The notes under the pieces were generated by a model, which was given only the letters and a program-made list of their open reading frames with translations, did no database searches and was not told where the DNA came from. From Marinomonas rhizomae (GTDB taxonomy: Bacteria > Pseudomonadota > Gammaproteobacteria > Pseudomonadales > Marinomonadaceae), in contig NZ_QNSE01000009.1 of the NCBI RefSeq assembly GCF_003315485.1, positions 1 through 64,000 of the forward strand: a DNA stretch of 64,000 nucleotides, read 5' to 3'. This document shows, piece after piece, positions 16,343 to 24,670 of the stretch; position 1 is the first letter of the stretch; the number at the start of each line of letters is the position of its first letter. A program made the translations under genes and the position numbers.

Positions 16343-17866
16343 TTAAGCCTTGCGCTCAGGACGACCTTCTTCTTGCCAGTGAGTATGGAATTTCTGGCCT
16401 GGTTCTGCGTCTACACGTTCATAGGTATGAGCGCCAAAATAATCACGCTGCGCTTGTAGCAAGTTAGCTGGAAGTACTTCAGCGCGGTAGCCATCGAAGT
16501 AAGCCAATGCTGAGAAGAAAGATGGTGTTGGAATACCTGATTGCGCAGCAAGGACAACAGCTTTACGAAGACCAGCCTGCTTGCTTGCCATAGCATCAGC
16601 GAAGTAGTCGCTTAACAATAGATTTTCAAGAGCTGAATTTTCGACAAATGCATCGGCTATTTTCTGTAGGAAAGATGCTCGAATGATACAGCCACCACGC
16701 CAGATTTTAGCAATATCACTGAAGTTGAATTTCCAATCATATTCTTTTTCAGCGGCGCGCATTAGCTGGAAGCCTTGGGCGTAAGCACAAATTTTCGCGC
16801 AGTAAAGCGCGTCTTCTATCGCTTTCTCTACTTCTTCTGCTTCAACTTCGCCATTTTCTACATCAGCAACCAGTTTACTAGCTGCAAACTCTCGTTCGCC
16901 TGTTAGTGTGCTTAGAGCACGAGCATAAACGGATTCGCTAATGATGCCAGCTGGAACACCCATTTGTGTTGCACTAATAGACGTCCAACGACCAGTGCCT
17001 TTTTGGCCTGCGCTGTCTAGGATTATATCAACTAGCGGAGCGCCTGTTTTATGATCGTATTGCTGAAGAATGTCTGCTGAGATTTCAACAAGGTAGCTAT
17101 TTAAAACGCCTTGATTCCATTTCTCAAACAACTTACCGATTTCTTCGGGTTCGTAACCGAGCAAAGAGCGTAATAGGTGGTAAGCTTCACAAATAAGCTG
17201 CATGTCAGCATATTCAATACCATTATGAACCATTTTTACGTAATGACCTGCGCCATTTGGCCCAAGATACGCGGTACAAGGTTCGCCTTCAATAACAGGC
17301 TTACCGGGTGTGTTACTAACAATCGGTTTGCCGTTCTCGTCTACTTTAGCGGAAACGGCTTCCCACATAGGTTGTAGATATTTCCAAGAGTCGGCATCAC
17401 CGCCAGGCATAAGAGATGGGCCAAAACGAGCGCCCACTTCGCCACCAGAAACAGCGGTACCAAAGAATTTGAACTTTTCTTTGTATTCTGCTTCTCGGCG
17501 AATGGTATCTGTCCACTGACTGTTTCCGCAGTCAACTACGATGTCGTCAGCTTCCAAGCCAGCTTCAATTAAGCTGTTACATACCGCATCTACAGGGCTT
17601 CCTGCAGGAACCAACACCACAATGACGCGGGGTTTTACTAAGTTTGCAAGCATGTCTTCCATGCTGGAGCAGCCAATGATTCGTGCTTCTGTTGATGGAT
17701 CTGGGCGTTCTGTTGCTTCTGTATCTAAAACGTCTTGTATTTTATGTGCGTCAAGATCAAAACCTGCAACTCGGTAGCCATGGTCGGCTAAATTTAAGGC
17801 CAAGTTCTTACCCATGACACCCAGGCCGACAAATCCAATATTGCAGTTCTGATTCGTTTTTAACAT
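16343..17866 (-). CDS. gnd: 6-phosphogluconate dehydrogenase, decarboxylating
   Basis: This enzyme oxidises and decarboxylates 6-phosphogluconate to ribulose-5-phosphate in the pentose phosphate pathway. The N-terminal Rossmann motif IGFVGLGVMGKNLALNLADHG, the catalytic AVSGGEVGARFGPSLMPGG loop (about residues 143-160) and GAGHYVKMVHNGIEY with the catalytic Lys are all present. At 507 residues it is about 40 longer than E. coli Gnd. The extra length includes an insertion of roughly 15-20 residues near 175-192 and a longer C-terminus. The NADP preference is inferred from the family. The ATG is at 17864-17866. Confidence 0.95.
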   Translation of the reverse strand: MLKTNQNCNIGFVGLGVMGKNLALNLADHGYRVAGFDLDAHKIQDVLDTEATERPDPSTEARIIGCSSMEDMLANLVKPRVIVVLVPAGSPVDAVCNSLIEAGLEADDIVVDCGNSQWTDTIRREAEYKEKFKFFGTAVSGGEVGARFGPSLMPGGDADSWKYLQPMWEAVSAKVDENGKPIVSNTPGKPVIEGEPCTAYLGPNGAGHYVKMVHNGIEYADMQLICEAYHLLRSLLGYEPEEIGKLFEKWNQGVLNSYLVEISADILQQYDHKTGAPLVDIILDSAGQKGTGRWTSISATQMGVPAGIISESVYARALSTLTGEREFAASKLVADVENGEVEAEEVEKAIEDALYCAKICAYAQGFQLMRAAEKEYDWKFNFSDIAKIWRGGCIIRASFLQKIADAFVENSALENLLLSDYFADAMASKQAGLRKAVVLAAQSGIPTPSFFSALAYFDGYRAEVLPANLLQAQRDYFGAHTYERVDAEPGQKFHTHWQEEGRPERKA

Positions 17867-18372
17867 AAATATCGATCAACCTTTTGAACAATTGGGGAAA
17901 TTGAAGAAAGAATCTTACCATGAAGCGCTATGATTCAGGACATACTAGAAGCAAGAAAATTTCAAATAATTGTGTTTTTTGGATGGTTTTTAATAGAAAC
18001 CTTACATTTTAAGTGGCTTTTTATAAGAAAGTTGCAGCATGATAGTGAGTCTTTTTTAATGTATTGATAATCGGTCATAAGATTTCCATTTAGTAGAAAG
18101 TCTACAAAAAAGAAAGAAAACTACATAAAAATGGTGTTGATCAGAGTGATCTATCGTTAAAACTGAATTTCACGAGGCGATTTATTGAATAAAAAGCTTA
18201 TTAATCATGGCTTTAGTTAATATTGTAAAGTTTCAAAAATGTAATAAAATAACATATTGTTATAACAATATTTTTTCTTAGATTGTTTTGTTACTATCCT
18301 TTTCACAGAAAAAAACTTCGCATAATAATAAAAATGACCAGACAATCTTTATAGTTCAGAGGATTTAGCAAC
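17867..18372. other. Gene-free region upstream of pckA
   Basis: This 506-bp, very AT-rich interval between the divergent gnd and pckA genes must contain both promoters. The AGAGGA ribosome binding site of pckA is at 18358-18363. The only clear structure is an 18-bp perfect palindrome (18254-18271). I see no open frame worth naming. Confidence 0.6.
18254..18271. promoter_or_regulatory. Palindrome upstream of pckA, candidate operator
   Basis: ATATTGTTATAACAATAT is a perfect 18-bp inverted repeat ending 101 bp upstream of the pckA start codon. Six T residues follow directly (18271-18276). It may bind a regulator of pckA or gnd; the protein is unknown. Confidence 0.35.
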
Positions 18373-19929
18373 ATGAACTCCGCATCAGACGTAACTACTA
18401 TTCATACAAATTTAACTACGCCACAGTTGGTTGAAAAAGCCTTGCAGAATGGCGAAGGGGTTCTTGCCGATAATGGCGCGCTTGTTGTTGAGACTGGCGC
18501 TCGTACCGGTCGTTCACCTATGGATCGCTTCATCGTGGAAGAAGCGTCCAGCAAAGATAATATCCATTGGGGTCCTGTAAACCGTGCGTTTCCTGAAGCA
18601 AAATTTGCTCCGCTTTGGGATCGAGTAGCGGCGTATCTTGATGGTAAAGAATCGTTTGTATCTAACATTCATGTCGGTGCGGGAGATGAATATTATTTAC
18701 CAGTGATTATGCGCACTGAAACAGCTTGGCATCAGTTGTTTGGTCGTAACCTGTTTATTCGTCCTGATACTTACAATCCGTCAGGTAAAGGTGAGTGGCA
18801 AATTTTGAACGCACCGGATTTTGTTTGTGAGCCAGAGCGTGATGGCACCAATTCTGATGGTTGTGTGATTCTAAATTTTGCAGAGCGTAAGGTGCTGATC
18901 GCGGGTATGCGTTACGCTGGTGAAATGAAGAAGGCTATGTTCTCAGTGCAAAACTATTTGTTGCCTGCTCATGATGTATTGCCAATGCACTGCGCTGCTA
19001 ATGTTGGTACTGAAGAAGATGTCACTTTGTTCTTTGGTTTGTCTGGTACTGGTAAAACGACCTTGTCAGCTGACCCTGAGCGTTTTTTGATCGGTGATGA
19101 TGAGCATGGTTGGGGTAAAGACACAGTTTTCAATATTGAAGGCGGCTGTTATGCAAAAACGATTGACCTTTCTCAAAAGAATGAGCCGATTATTTGGGAT
19201 GCTATCAAATTCGGCACTATCGTTGAAAACGTTGTTTTAGATCCTGAAACACGTGTTGCAGATTATGCCGATACGTCTTTAACTCAGAATGGTCGAGCTG
19301 GTTACCCTCGTGAGCATATCGAAAAACGTGCGGCTGGTAATCGTGCCGGTGAACCTAATGCCATTATCTTTTTAACATGTGATTTGACAGGTGTTCTTCC
19401 TCCAGTTTCTATCTTGACGAAAGAAGCCGCTGCTTATCACTTTTTGAGTGGCTATACCGCGCTAGTTGGTTCAACTGAAATGGGAGCTGGTACTGGTATC
19501 AAATCAACTTTCTCTACTTGTTTTGGTGCGCCTTTCTTCCCACGCTCTGCTGATGTGTATGCAGATTTATTGATTAAACGTATCGAAGAGTTTGGTAGTA
19601 AAGTCTATTTAGTGAATACTGGTTGGACTGGCGGTGCTCATGGCCAAGGTGGTAAGCGCTTTAGCATTCCAACGACTCGTGCGGTAATTTCAGCGATTCA
19701 ATCTGGCGTGTTGGCGAATGCAGAGACGGAGCATTTGGACGATGTGAACTTGGATGTTCCAACTCAAGTTCCTGGCGTTGATAGTGTTTTATTGAACCCT
19801 CGTAAAACTTGGTCTGATCAGGACGCTTATGTGGCACAGGCAAAAAACTTAATCTCTCAATTTGTTGAGAACTTTAAGAAATTCGACACAGTGTCTGACA
19901 CTATTGTGAAAGCTGGTCCATCTCTATAA
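18373..19929 (+). CDS. pckA: Phosphoenolpyruvate carboxykinase (ATP)
   Basis: This cytosolic gluconeogenic enzyme converts oxaloacetate and ATP to phosphoenolpyruvate, CO2 and ADP. The 518-residue protein carries the P-loop [11 protein letters not shown] (near residue 222), the metal-binding DDEHGWG segment just after it, and the [14 protein letters not shown] block near residue 418. These are diagnostic of the ATP-dependent enzyme, as opposed to the GTP form. The AGAGGA ribosome binding site is nine bases before the ATG. A rho-independent terminator follows. The long AT-rich upstream region suggests regulation by carbon supply. Confidence 0.96.
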   Translation: MNSASDVTTIHTNLTTPQLVEKALQNGEGVLADNGALVVETGARTGRSPMDRFIVEEASSKDNIHWGPVNRAFPEAKFAPLWDRVAAYLDGKESFVSNIHVGAGDEYYLPVIMRTETAWHQLFGRNLFIRPDTYNPSGKGEWQILNAPDFVCEPERDGTNSDGCVILNFAERKVLIAGMRYAGEMKKAMFSVQNYLLPAHDVLPMHCAANVGTEEDVTLFFGLSGTGKTTLSADPERFLIGDDEHGWGKDTVFNIEGGCYAKTIDLSQKNEPIIWDAIKFGTIVENVVLDPETRVADYADTSLTQNGRAGYPREHIEKRAAGNRAGEPNAIIFLTCDLTGVLPPVSILTKEAAAYHFLSGYTALVGSTEMGAGTGIKSTFSTCFGAPFFPRSADVYADLLIKRIEEFGSKVYLVNTGWTGGAHGQGGKRFSIPTTRAVISAIQSGVLANAETEHLDDVNLDVPTQVPGVDSVLLNPRKTWSDQDAYVAQAKNLISQFVENFKKFDTVSDTIVKAGPSL

Positions 19930-19953
19930 ACTAATCATTTAGAGTGTCTTCTA

Positions 19954-19985
19954 AAAAGCCGTGCATTTTGCGCGGCTTTTTTGTT
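19954..19985 (+). terminator. Terminator of pckA
   Basis: AAAAGCCGTGC (19954-19964) pairs with GCGCGGCTTTT (19970-19980), with one G-U pair and a five-base loop, and is followed by a T-rich tract. Confidence 0.88.
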
Positions 19986-20038
19986 TTTAATGATTTATGC
20001 GCTAACACTTGGTCTTTAAATCCTGTAATCTTTTGTAT

Positions 20039-20818
20039 ATGTTTATTGATAGCCATTGTCATTTGGATTTTGATGTGTTTGACGAGCAGCGTGACTCGTT
20101 AATGTTGCGTTGTTTAGAGAATAAGGTGGGTGGCTTTTTAGTGCCAGCGACGACCTTTGCTAGTTGGCCAAAATTAGCGAAACTGCTTAAACGTTATCCT
20201 GAATGGCGTGCCGCTTATGGTTTACACCCTTATTTTTTGGCTGAAGCCTCTTTTGATCAAATCGATTCTCTTGGTGAGCAGTGTGATGCCCAACGGGTGG
20301 TCGCTGTGGGGGAAATAGGGTTGGATTATTGGCCTGATGCTGTTGATATGAAGATTCAGTTGGATTTTTTTTCTCGTCAGCTTAAGGTTGCTAATTCATT
20401 GAAGTTACCTGTTATTCTGCACGCTAGAAAAAGTTATGATTTGGTGTTTAAGTGCCTACGTGAAGCTGGCTTTAATGGGGGCGGCGTTGTTCATGCATTT
20501 AATGGCAGTATTGAGCAAGCTAAACGATTTATAGATTTGGGGTTTGTGTTGGGGATAGGTGGTACCGTGACGTACCCGAGGGCGAAAAAAGCTCATAGGG
20601 TATTGGCGTCGCTCAGTGATACCGTGTTTGTTCTTGAAACAGATTCACCTGATATGCCTCTTTATGGTTTTCAAGGGCAAAATAATACGCCACTTTCCAT
20701 CCCTCTTATTGCGCATGCTATTGCCGCTATAAGGGGAGAAAGCGTAGAGCGCGTAGCAGTACAGACATATGATAATCTACTAGGGGTTTTTCCTAAGTGG
20801 AACGAGGACTTGATTTGA
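20039..20818 (+). CDS. TatD-family metal-dependent hydrolase
   Basis: This TIM-barrel metallohydrolase has about 259 residues. The metal ligands are visible as DSHCHLDF at the N-terminus, GEIGLDY (about residue 92), a His in LHARKS (about 128), HAFNGS (about 155) and ETDSPDM (about 204). Family members are 3'-5' DNA exonucleases or related enzymes; three paralogues are common in gammaproteobacteria, so I give no precise symbol. I start at the ATG at 20039 (MFIDSHCHLD); an in-frame TTG at 20009 would add ten non-conserved residues. Its TGA overlaps the TTG start of the next gene, so the two are translationally coupled. Confidence 0.87.
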   Translation: MFIDSHCHLDFDVFDEQRDSLMLRCLENKVGGFLVPATTFASWPKLAKLLKRYPEWRAAYGLHPYFLAEASFDQIDSLGEQCDAQRVVAVGEIGLDYWPDAVDMKIQLDFFSRQLKVANSLKLPVILHARKSYDLVFKCLREAGFNGGGVVHAFNGSIEQAKRFIDLGFVLGIGGTVTYPRAKKAHRVLASLSDTVFVLETDSPDMPLYGFQGQNNTPLSIPLIAHAIAAIRGESVERVAVQTYDNLLGVFPKWNEDLI

Positions 20819-21693
20819 ATAATACACAAGATATTAATGCCCCTATTCGTGTTCTTCTTTTGGGAAGTGGAACTGAAGTAGGGTCGTCTTTATTGCTTCT
20901 TTCTAAAGAGAAAACTGAATTTGAATGGTTATGTCCAGATGAGTCGTTGCTGTTAGATGTCGGAAGGAGAGCAGAATTAGATGCCATGCAGTTCGACGTT
21001 GTTATTGATGCGTTAAGTTTACGTTATGCGTTACAAAGTGATTATGGGAAGTTTCAGTCGGCTTTGCGGTATTTGAGCGAACAAGCTAGCGCGCCATTAG
21101 TTATGATCAGTAGCGCCAGAGTGTTTTCTGGGAGCAAAGGTGCTGCTTATGCTGAAACGGATGTCCCAGATAGCTCTGAACCTTATGCGAAGTCTTTGAT
21201 TGAGGCAGAGTCAATCGTATTGAATAATCCTAATAACATTGTCTTGCGCACTGGTTGGTTATTCAGTGGCAAAGGGGATGACTTCGTTTGTAGGACGCTT
21301 GGTTTGATTCAAGATGGCGTAAATCTTGCTTACAAGGATGATTTGATTGGCAGCCCGACCCCGGTATCTGATTTGGTGCGAGTGATTTTGTCTATGGTGA
21401 ATCAAGGGCATTACGGCGCGCAAAATAAAGGTGTTTATCATTATTGTTGTGCGGAAGAGATTAGCTGGATTCGCTTGGTGGAGGCAATAGTCGCAACTTC
21501 TAGTCAGTTTGACCCTAAAGCCCAAGTTGAGGTTGAAGCGATTGGCGACTCGTTTCCAGAAGTTCAGGAGACCTCTGCTATGCAGCGGCAGTCATTATCT
21601 TGTCGGAAGATATTTAATCATTTTGGGATAAAGCAGCGTCCATGGCGTTCAAAATTAAGAGGTTTGGTGAAAGAGTTATATCAAGCCAATTAG
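20815..21693 (+). CDS. RmlD-like sugar-nucleotide reductase family protein
   Basis: This short-chain dehydrogenase-like protein of about 292 residues resembles RmlD (dTDP-4-dehydrorhamnose reductase). The N-terminal nucleotide-binding motif is degenerate (LLLGSGTEVGSSLL). The YxxK pair appears as YAKS (about residue 130), preceded by an SSARVFSG segment. The TTG at 20815 is preferred: it has GAGGA six bases upstream and overlaps the tatD-family stop by four bases. A GTG at 20797 is the alternative. No rml operon is nearby, so a role in dTDP-rhamnose synthesis is doubtful and the substrate is open. Confidence 0.7.
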   Translation: MNNTQDINAPIRVLLLGSGTEVGSSLLLLSKEKTEFEWLCPDESLLLDVGRRAELDAMQFDVVIDALSLRYALQSDYGKFQSALRYLSEQASAPLVMISSARVFSGSKGAAYAETDVPDSSEPYAKSLIEAESIVLNNPNNIVLRTGWLFSGKGDDFVCRTLGLIQDGVNLAYKDDLIGSPTPVSDLVRVILSMVNQGHYGAQNKGVYHYCCAEEISWIRLVEAIVATSSQFDPKAQVEVEAIGDSFPEVQETSAMQRQSLSCRKIFNHFGIKQRPWRSKLRGLVKELYQAN

Positions 21694-21729
21694 TGACCAA
21701 TGTTTGGTTGAGAATGAATAGGGGGTGAT

Positions 21730-22146
21730 GTGTACAAGATAAATCATAAAGCCGTCGTGTTGGCTTTTGTTTTTCAAATTATTGCTGGAGTGGCTTGGTA
21801 TGCTTCTACACCCTTGTCATTTTTAGGGCGCTCTGCTTTAGAGGATATGGTTAAGCAGCCTACTGCCGGTGTGGTTTTATTGTTTGCATTATCGTCTTTT
21901 GTGTATTTATATTTTACGGCTTGGCTTTTTGTTAGGATTAAGGGCTTATCTGGCTTTGGACGGTTCTTTTTAGTTATAGGAATATGGCTATTTATTGTTG
22001 TGCCTAACCAGGTTTTTGTTTTTATTAACCTTCACTTGAGCGAAACAGACATTTTATATCTACTGTCATACGGTGCTGCGAGTAGCACCATAGCTGCGAT
22101 TATATTACCGCTATGGCGCTCACCTAGGTCAATCTTTAAGGATTAG
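21730..22146 (+). CDS. Small four-helix membrane protein, DUF1761-like
   Basis: This 138-residue inner-membrane protein has four predicted transmembrane helices. The N-terminal pattern (INHKAVVLAFVFQIIAGVAWYASTPL) resembles DUF1761 proteins, whose function is unknown. The GTG start at 21730 follows an AGGGGGT ribosome binding site. It lies 36 bp after the RmlD-like gene on the same strand and may belong to the same transcript. It converges on the membrane protein gene at 22157, leaving ten bases between them. Confidence 0.65.
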   Translation: MYKINHKAVVLAFVFQIIAGVAWYASTPLSFLGRSALEDMVKQPTAGVVLLFALSSFVYLYFTAWLFVRIKGLSGFGRFFLVIGIWLFIVVPNQVFVFINLHLSETDILYLLSYGAASSTIAAIILPLWRSPRSIFKD

Positions 22147-22156
22147 AGATTCCATC

Positions 22157-23035
22157 TTAATATAAACTACTTTCTGGCCAAACTAGCCATAAGCTCAATC
22201 CGCTTATTAGAGCGCAGGTTATAATTTGGACGATAATAATATAAATACTTTGTTTATTGTTCAGTTTGTTTCCTAGTGCTGTAGCTAAAGGCGTTATAAA
22301 GCAGCTTGCCGTAAGCATTAGCGTAACGTTTAATGGTATGTCAGCGAGAATGTGACTTTGGCTAATAAGTCCACTAAAGATCAAAAATGCCGGGATACTT
22401 GAGTGGTTTTTTTTAGTTTTTATTAGGTAGCTGATAATCACGTAACCAAATAGTGCTGCTCCCAATGCGCCTAATAATTGTCCTATCAGTAAGCTTCCTC
22501 CAATTGAGATAACCGGTGCTGCTGCACCTGCCGAAATCATTAACCCTACTGGCAGAAGCTGCGGTGAAATAATGTTCTCGTTGTCTGTATCTAATTCAAC
22601 TATGTCTTGTGTTTTTAGATGGTTAATAAGCAGGTATATCAGCGTGACAAATGCGCACCCAGCTGCCCAGCTCAGACTAATGATAAAACCTGAGTGTTTT
22701 AATACAGGGTTTAGTAAAAAATAAAATGATAAACCAAAGAGAGCAAAGCATACGCTTAAACGAAGTGTTGGTGATTTAATTAGGGTTAGACAATATAGTG
22801 AAGCTATGCCTATTAGTACTGTTACGGTGTAATAATCAATTGCTTGCTTTGGTGGGAAGCTCAAGCCTGAGTGAATCAGGCTGAGCCCGACAATAAAGCC
22901 GCCAAGGTAACCAAGATAAGGTGATGCACGTAACAATTTGCCAGCAACAATGCTGACTATTAGTGCGGCGAGAAAGGGGTAAACTGCCGTATGTAATAGC
23001 ATTAAAATAGTAGAGTTACTGGCTTCTTCGTACAT
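22157..23035 (-). CDS. Polytopic membrane protein of unknown function
   Basis: This 292-residue protein has about nine to ten hydrophobic segments and a short charged linker in the middle (IVELDTDNENI, about residues 145-155). I do not recognise the family. Two glycine-rich helices (SIGGSLLIGQLLGALGAALFGY) could pack closely, as in transporters. The gene follows yceI by 33 bp on the same strand and may be co-transcribed with it. The coding reading is secure from length and hydrophobic pattern; the function is not. Confidence 0.65.
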   Translation of the reverse strand: MYEEASNSTILMLLHTAVYPFLAALIVSIVAGKLLRASPYLGYLGGFIVGLSLIHSGLSFPPKQAIDYYTVTVLIGIASLYCLTLIKSPTLRLSVCFALFGLSFYFLLNPVLKHSGFIISLSWAAGCAFVTLIYLLINHLKTQDIVELDTDNENIISPQLLPVGLMISAGAAAPVISIGGSLLIGQLLGALGAALFGYVIISYLIKTKKNHSSIPAFLIFSGLISQSHILADIPLNVTLMLTASCFITPLATALGNKLNNKQSIYIIIVQIITCALISGLSLWLVWPESSLY

Positions 23036-23068
23036 GATCGCTTTCCTTGGTGCTTTTTTCTAAATTGA

Positions 23069-23608
23069 TTACTGGCGAATGCCTTCTACGTAAACTTCAA
23101 TTTCTGTTTTATTTGTTACGCCAGGGATAAAATAAGACACACCAAAATCGCTACGCTGAATGACGGTTTTTGCTTCAAAGCCTGCGCGGTATCCGCCCCA
23201 AGGGTCTTTACTTTCCCCAATTTTCTTAACGTCGAAGCTAACTGGCTTTGTTGTGCCATGTATTGTTAGCTCACCTGTTAACGTGTTGCCATCAAACTTG
23301 GTGCTGTTGAAGGTCAATGTTGGGAATTGTTTAACATCTAAAAAATCAGGGCTGCGAAGATGTTTGTCTCGAGCTTCGTGATTAGTGTCGATACTGTCTG
23401 CTTTTATTGTTAAGGATGCGCTACCTGATTTTCCATCCTCTGGGTATTCAAAGCTGCCTTCGAATTCATTGAAACGGCCAACGGTTGTACTAACTCCTAG
23501 ATGACCGACTTTAAATACAACCCCTGAATGGGCTGGATCAATTTTGTAATCTGCTGCCATCGTTAGGCTTGATGTAAGTACTAATGCGCTGATAGTAACT
23601 GCTTTCAT
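23069..23608 (-). CDS. yceI: YceI family periplasmic protein
   Basis: This secreted lipocalin-like protein has 179 residues. A signal peptide is present (MKAVTISALVLTSSLTMAA, cleaved near residue 19). The mature protein begins DYKIDPAHSGVVFKVGHLGVS, the YceI hallmark. The barrel is expected to bind a long isoprenoid or similar lipid. It is divergent from a LysR-type regulator gene, starting 137 bp away, which may control it. A membrane protein gene follows on the same strand. Confidence 0.92.
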   Translation of the reverse strand: MKAVTISALVLTSSLTMAADYKIDPAHSGVVFKVGHLGVSTTVGRFNEFEGSFEYPEDGKSGSASLTIKADSIDTNHEARDKHLRSPDFLDVKQFPTLTFNSTKFDGNTLTGELTIHGTTKPVSFDVKKIGESKDPWGGYRAGFEAKTVIQRSDFGVSYFIPGVTNKTEIEVYVEGIRQ

Positions 23609-23745
23609 TTTGCATTCCTCTATTTAGACTCAAGATGCGTGTAGTTTAAATTGTTTCTTTTAATAAATAATCAGCCTAAAAAACAATTCAATATTCACTA
23701 AAAAGAAATGATAATAAGGGAACTTTTTATTTTTTAGGTGAGTGG

Positions 23746-24642
23746 ATGGATAAATTGCAAGCCATGAAAGTATTTTGCCGTGTTTATGAGGCAGAGAGCT
23801 TTAAATTAGCCAGTGACTCTTTGGGGATCTCTCGTCCTATGGTGACGCGTTATATAAATTTCATCGAGGAAGAGTTGGGTACTAAACTCTTACAGCGAAA
23901 TACTCGCAATATTAGTATTAGTCATGCTGGTCGTAAGTATTATCAGCATTGTGTAGCGATACTTGATGCGATTGAGGAAGCTGAAGGCGAAATAGGTGAT
24001 TTAACACAAAAACCAAAAGGACTGTTGAAAATAAGCGTGCCAATGGACTTTGGCTTATCTCATATTGTTCCTTTATTGGACAGTTTCAGTCGCTTATACC
24101 CTCAAATTGAACTGGATGTTGACTTTAGTGATAAGCGTGTTGATATGACTGAATCTGGTGTGGATATAGCCATTCGAGGTGGTGATTTAGGTGGGGATCA
24201 ATTTGTAGCACGACCTTTGTGTTATTCCAGAGGGTTTGTTTGTGCCTCTGCGGAGTACATTTCTAAATACGGTGAGCCAGACAGTGTCGAGGACTTAGAA
24301 AATCACTCATGTCTTTTATACAGTAATGCTTTAACGCCAAATCGTTGGTCATTGACGGATGAAGAGAATGTTGTCCGAACTGTGTCTATTTCTGGTGCTT
24401 TTACCGCAAACAATGGCGGAGCACTTACTCGATTTGCTTTGGCAGGAGTGGGTGTAATTTATCAGCCTGACTTCTTGGTCGCTAAATACATTAAGTCGGG
24501 TGAGTTAATTCAGTTGTTATCTAAATATAAGGGTTATGAAATAGGCTTTTATGCTATTTACCCACAAAGAAAATTGATGCCTAGGAAAACTCGGTTATTA
24601 CTAGATTTTTTACAAGAGAAATTAGCTAATACACAGTTTTAA
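23746..24642 (+). CDS. LysR-family transcriptional regulator
   Basis: This LysR-type regulator of 298 residues belongs to the subgroup starting MDKLQAMKVFCRVYEAESFKLA. The winged helix covers residues 1-60 (with LGISRPMVTRYINFIEEELG as recognition region), and the effector domain follows. AGGTGA precedes the ATG by five bases. It is divergent from yceI, so yceI is its most likely target. The effector is unknown. Confidence 0.88.
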   Translation: MDKLQAMKVFCRVYEAESFKLASDSLGISRPMVTRYINFIEEELGTKLLQRNTRNISISHAGRKYYQHCVAILDAIEEAEGEIGDLTQKPKGLLKISVPMDFGLSHIVPLLDSFSRLYPQIELDVDFSDKRVDMTESGVDIAIRGGDLGGDQFVARPLCYSRGFVCASAEYISKYGEPDSVEDLENHSCLLYSNALTPNRWSLTDEENVVRTVSISGAFTANNGGALTRFALAGVGVIYQPDFLVAKYIKSGELIQLLSKYKGYEIGFYAIYPQRKLMPRKTRLLLDFLQEKLANTQF

Positions 24643-24670
24643 CGTGTGTATTAGCCAGTCTTTTCTGTCT

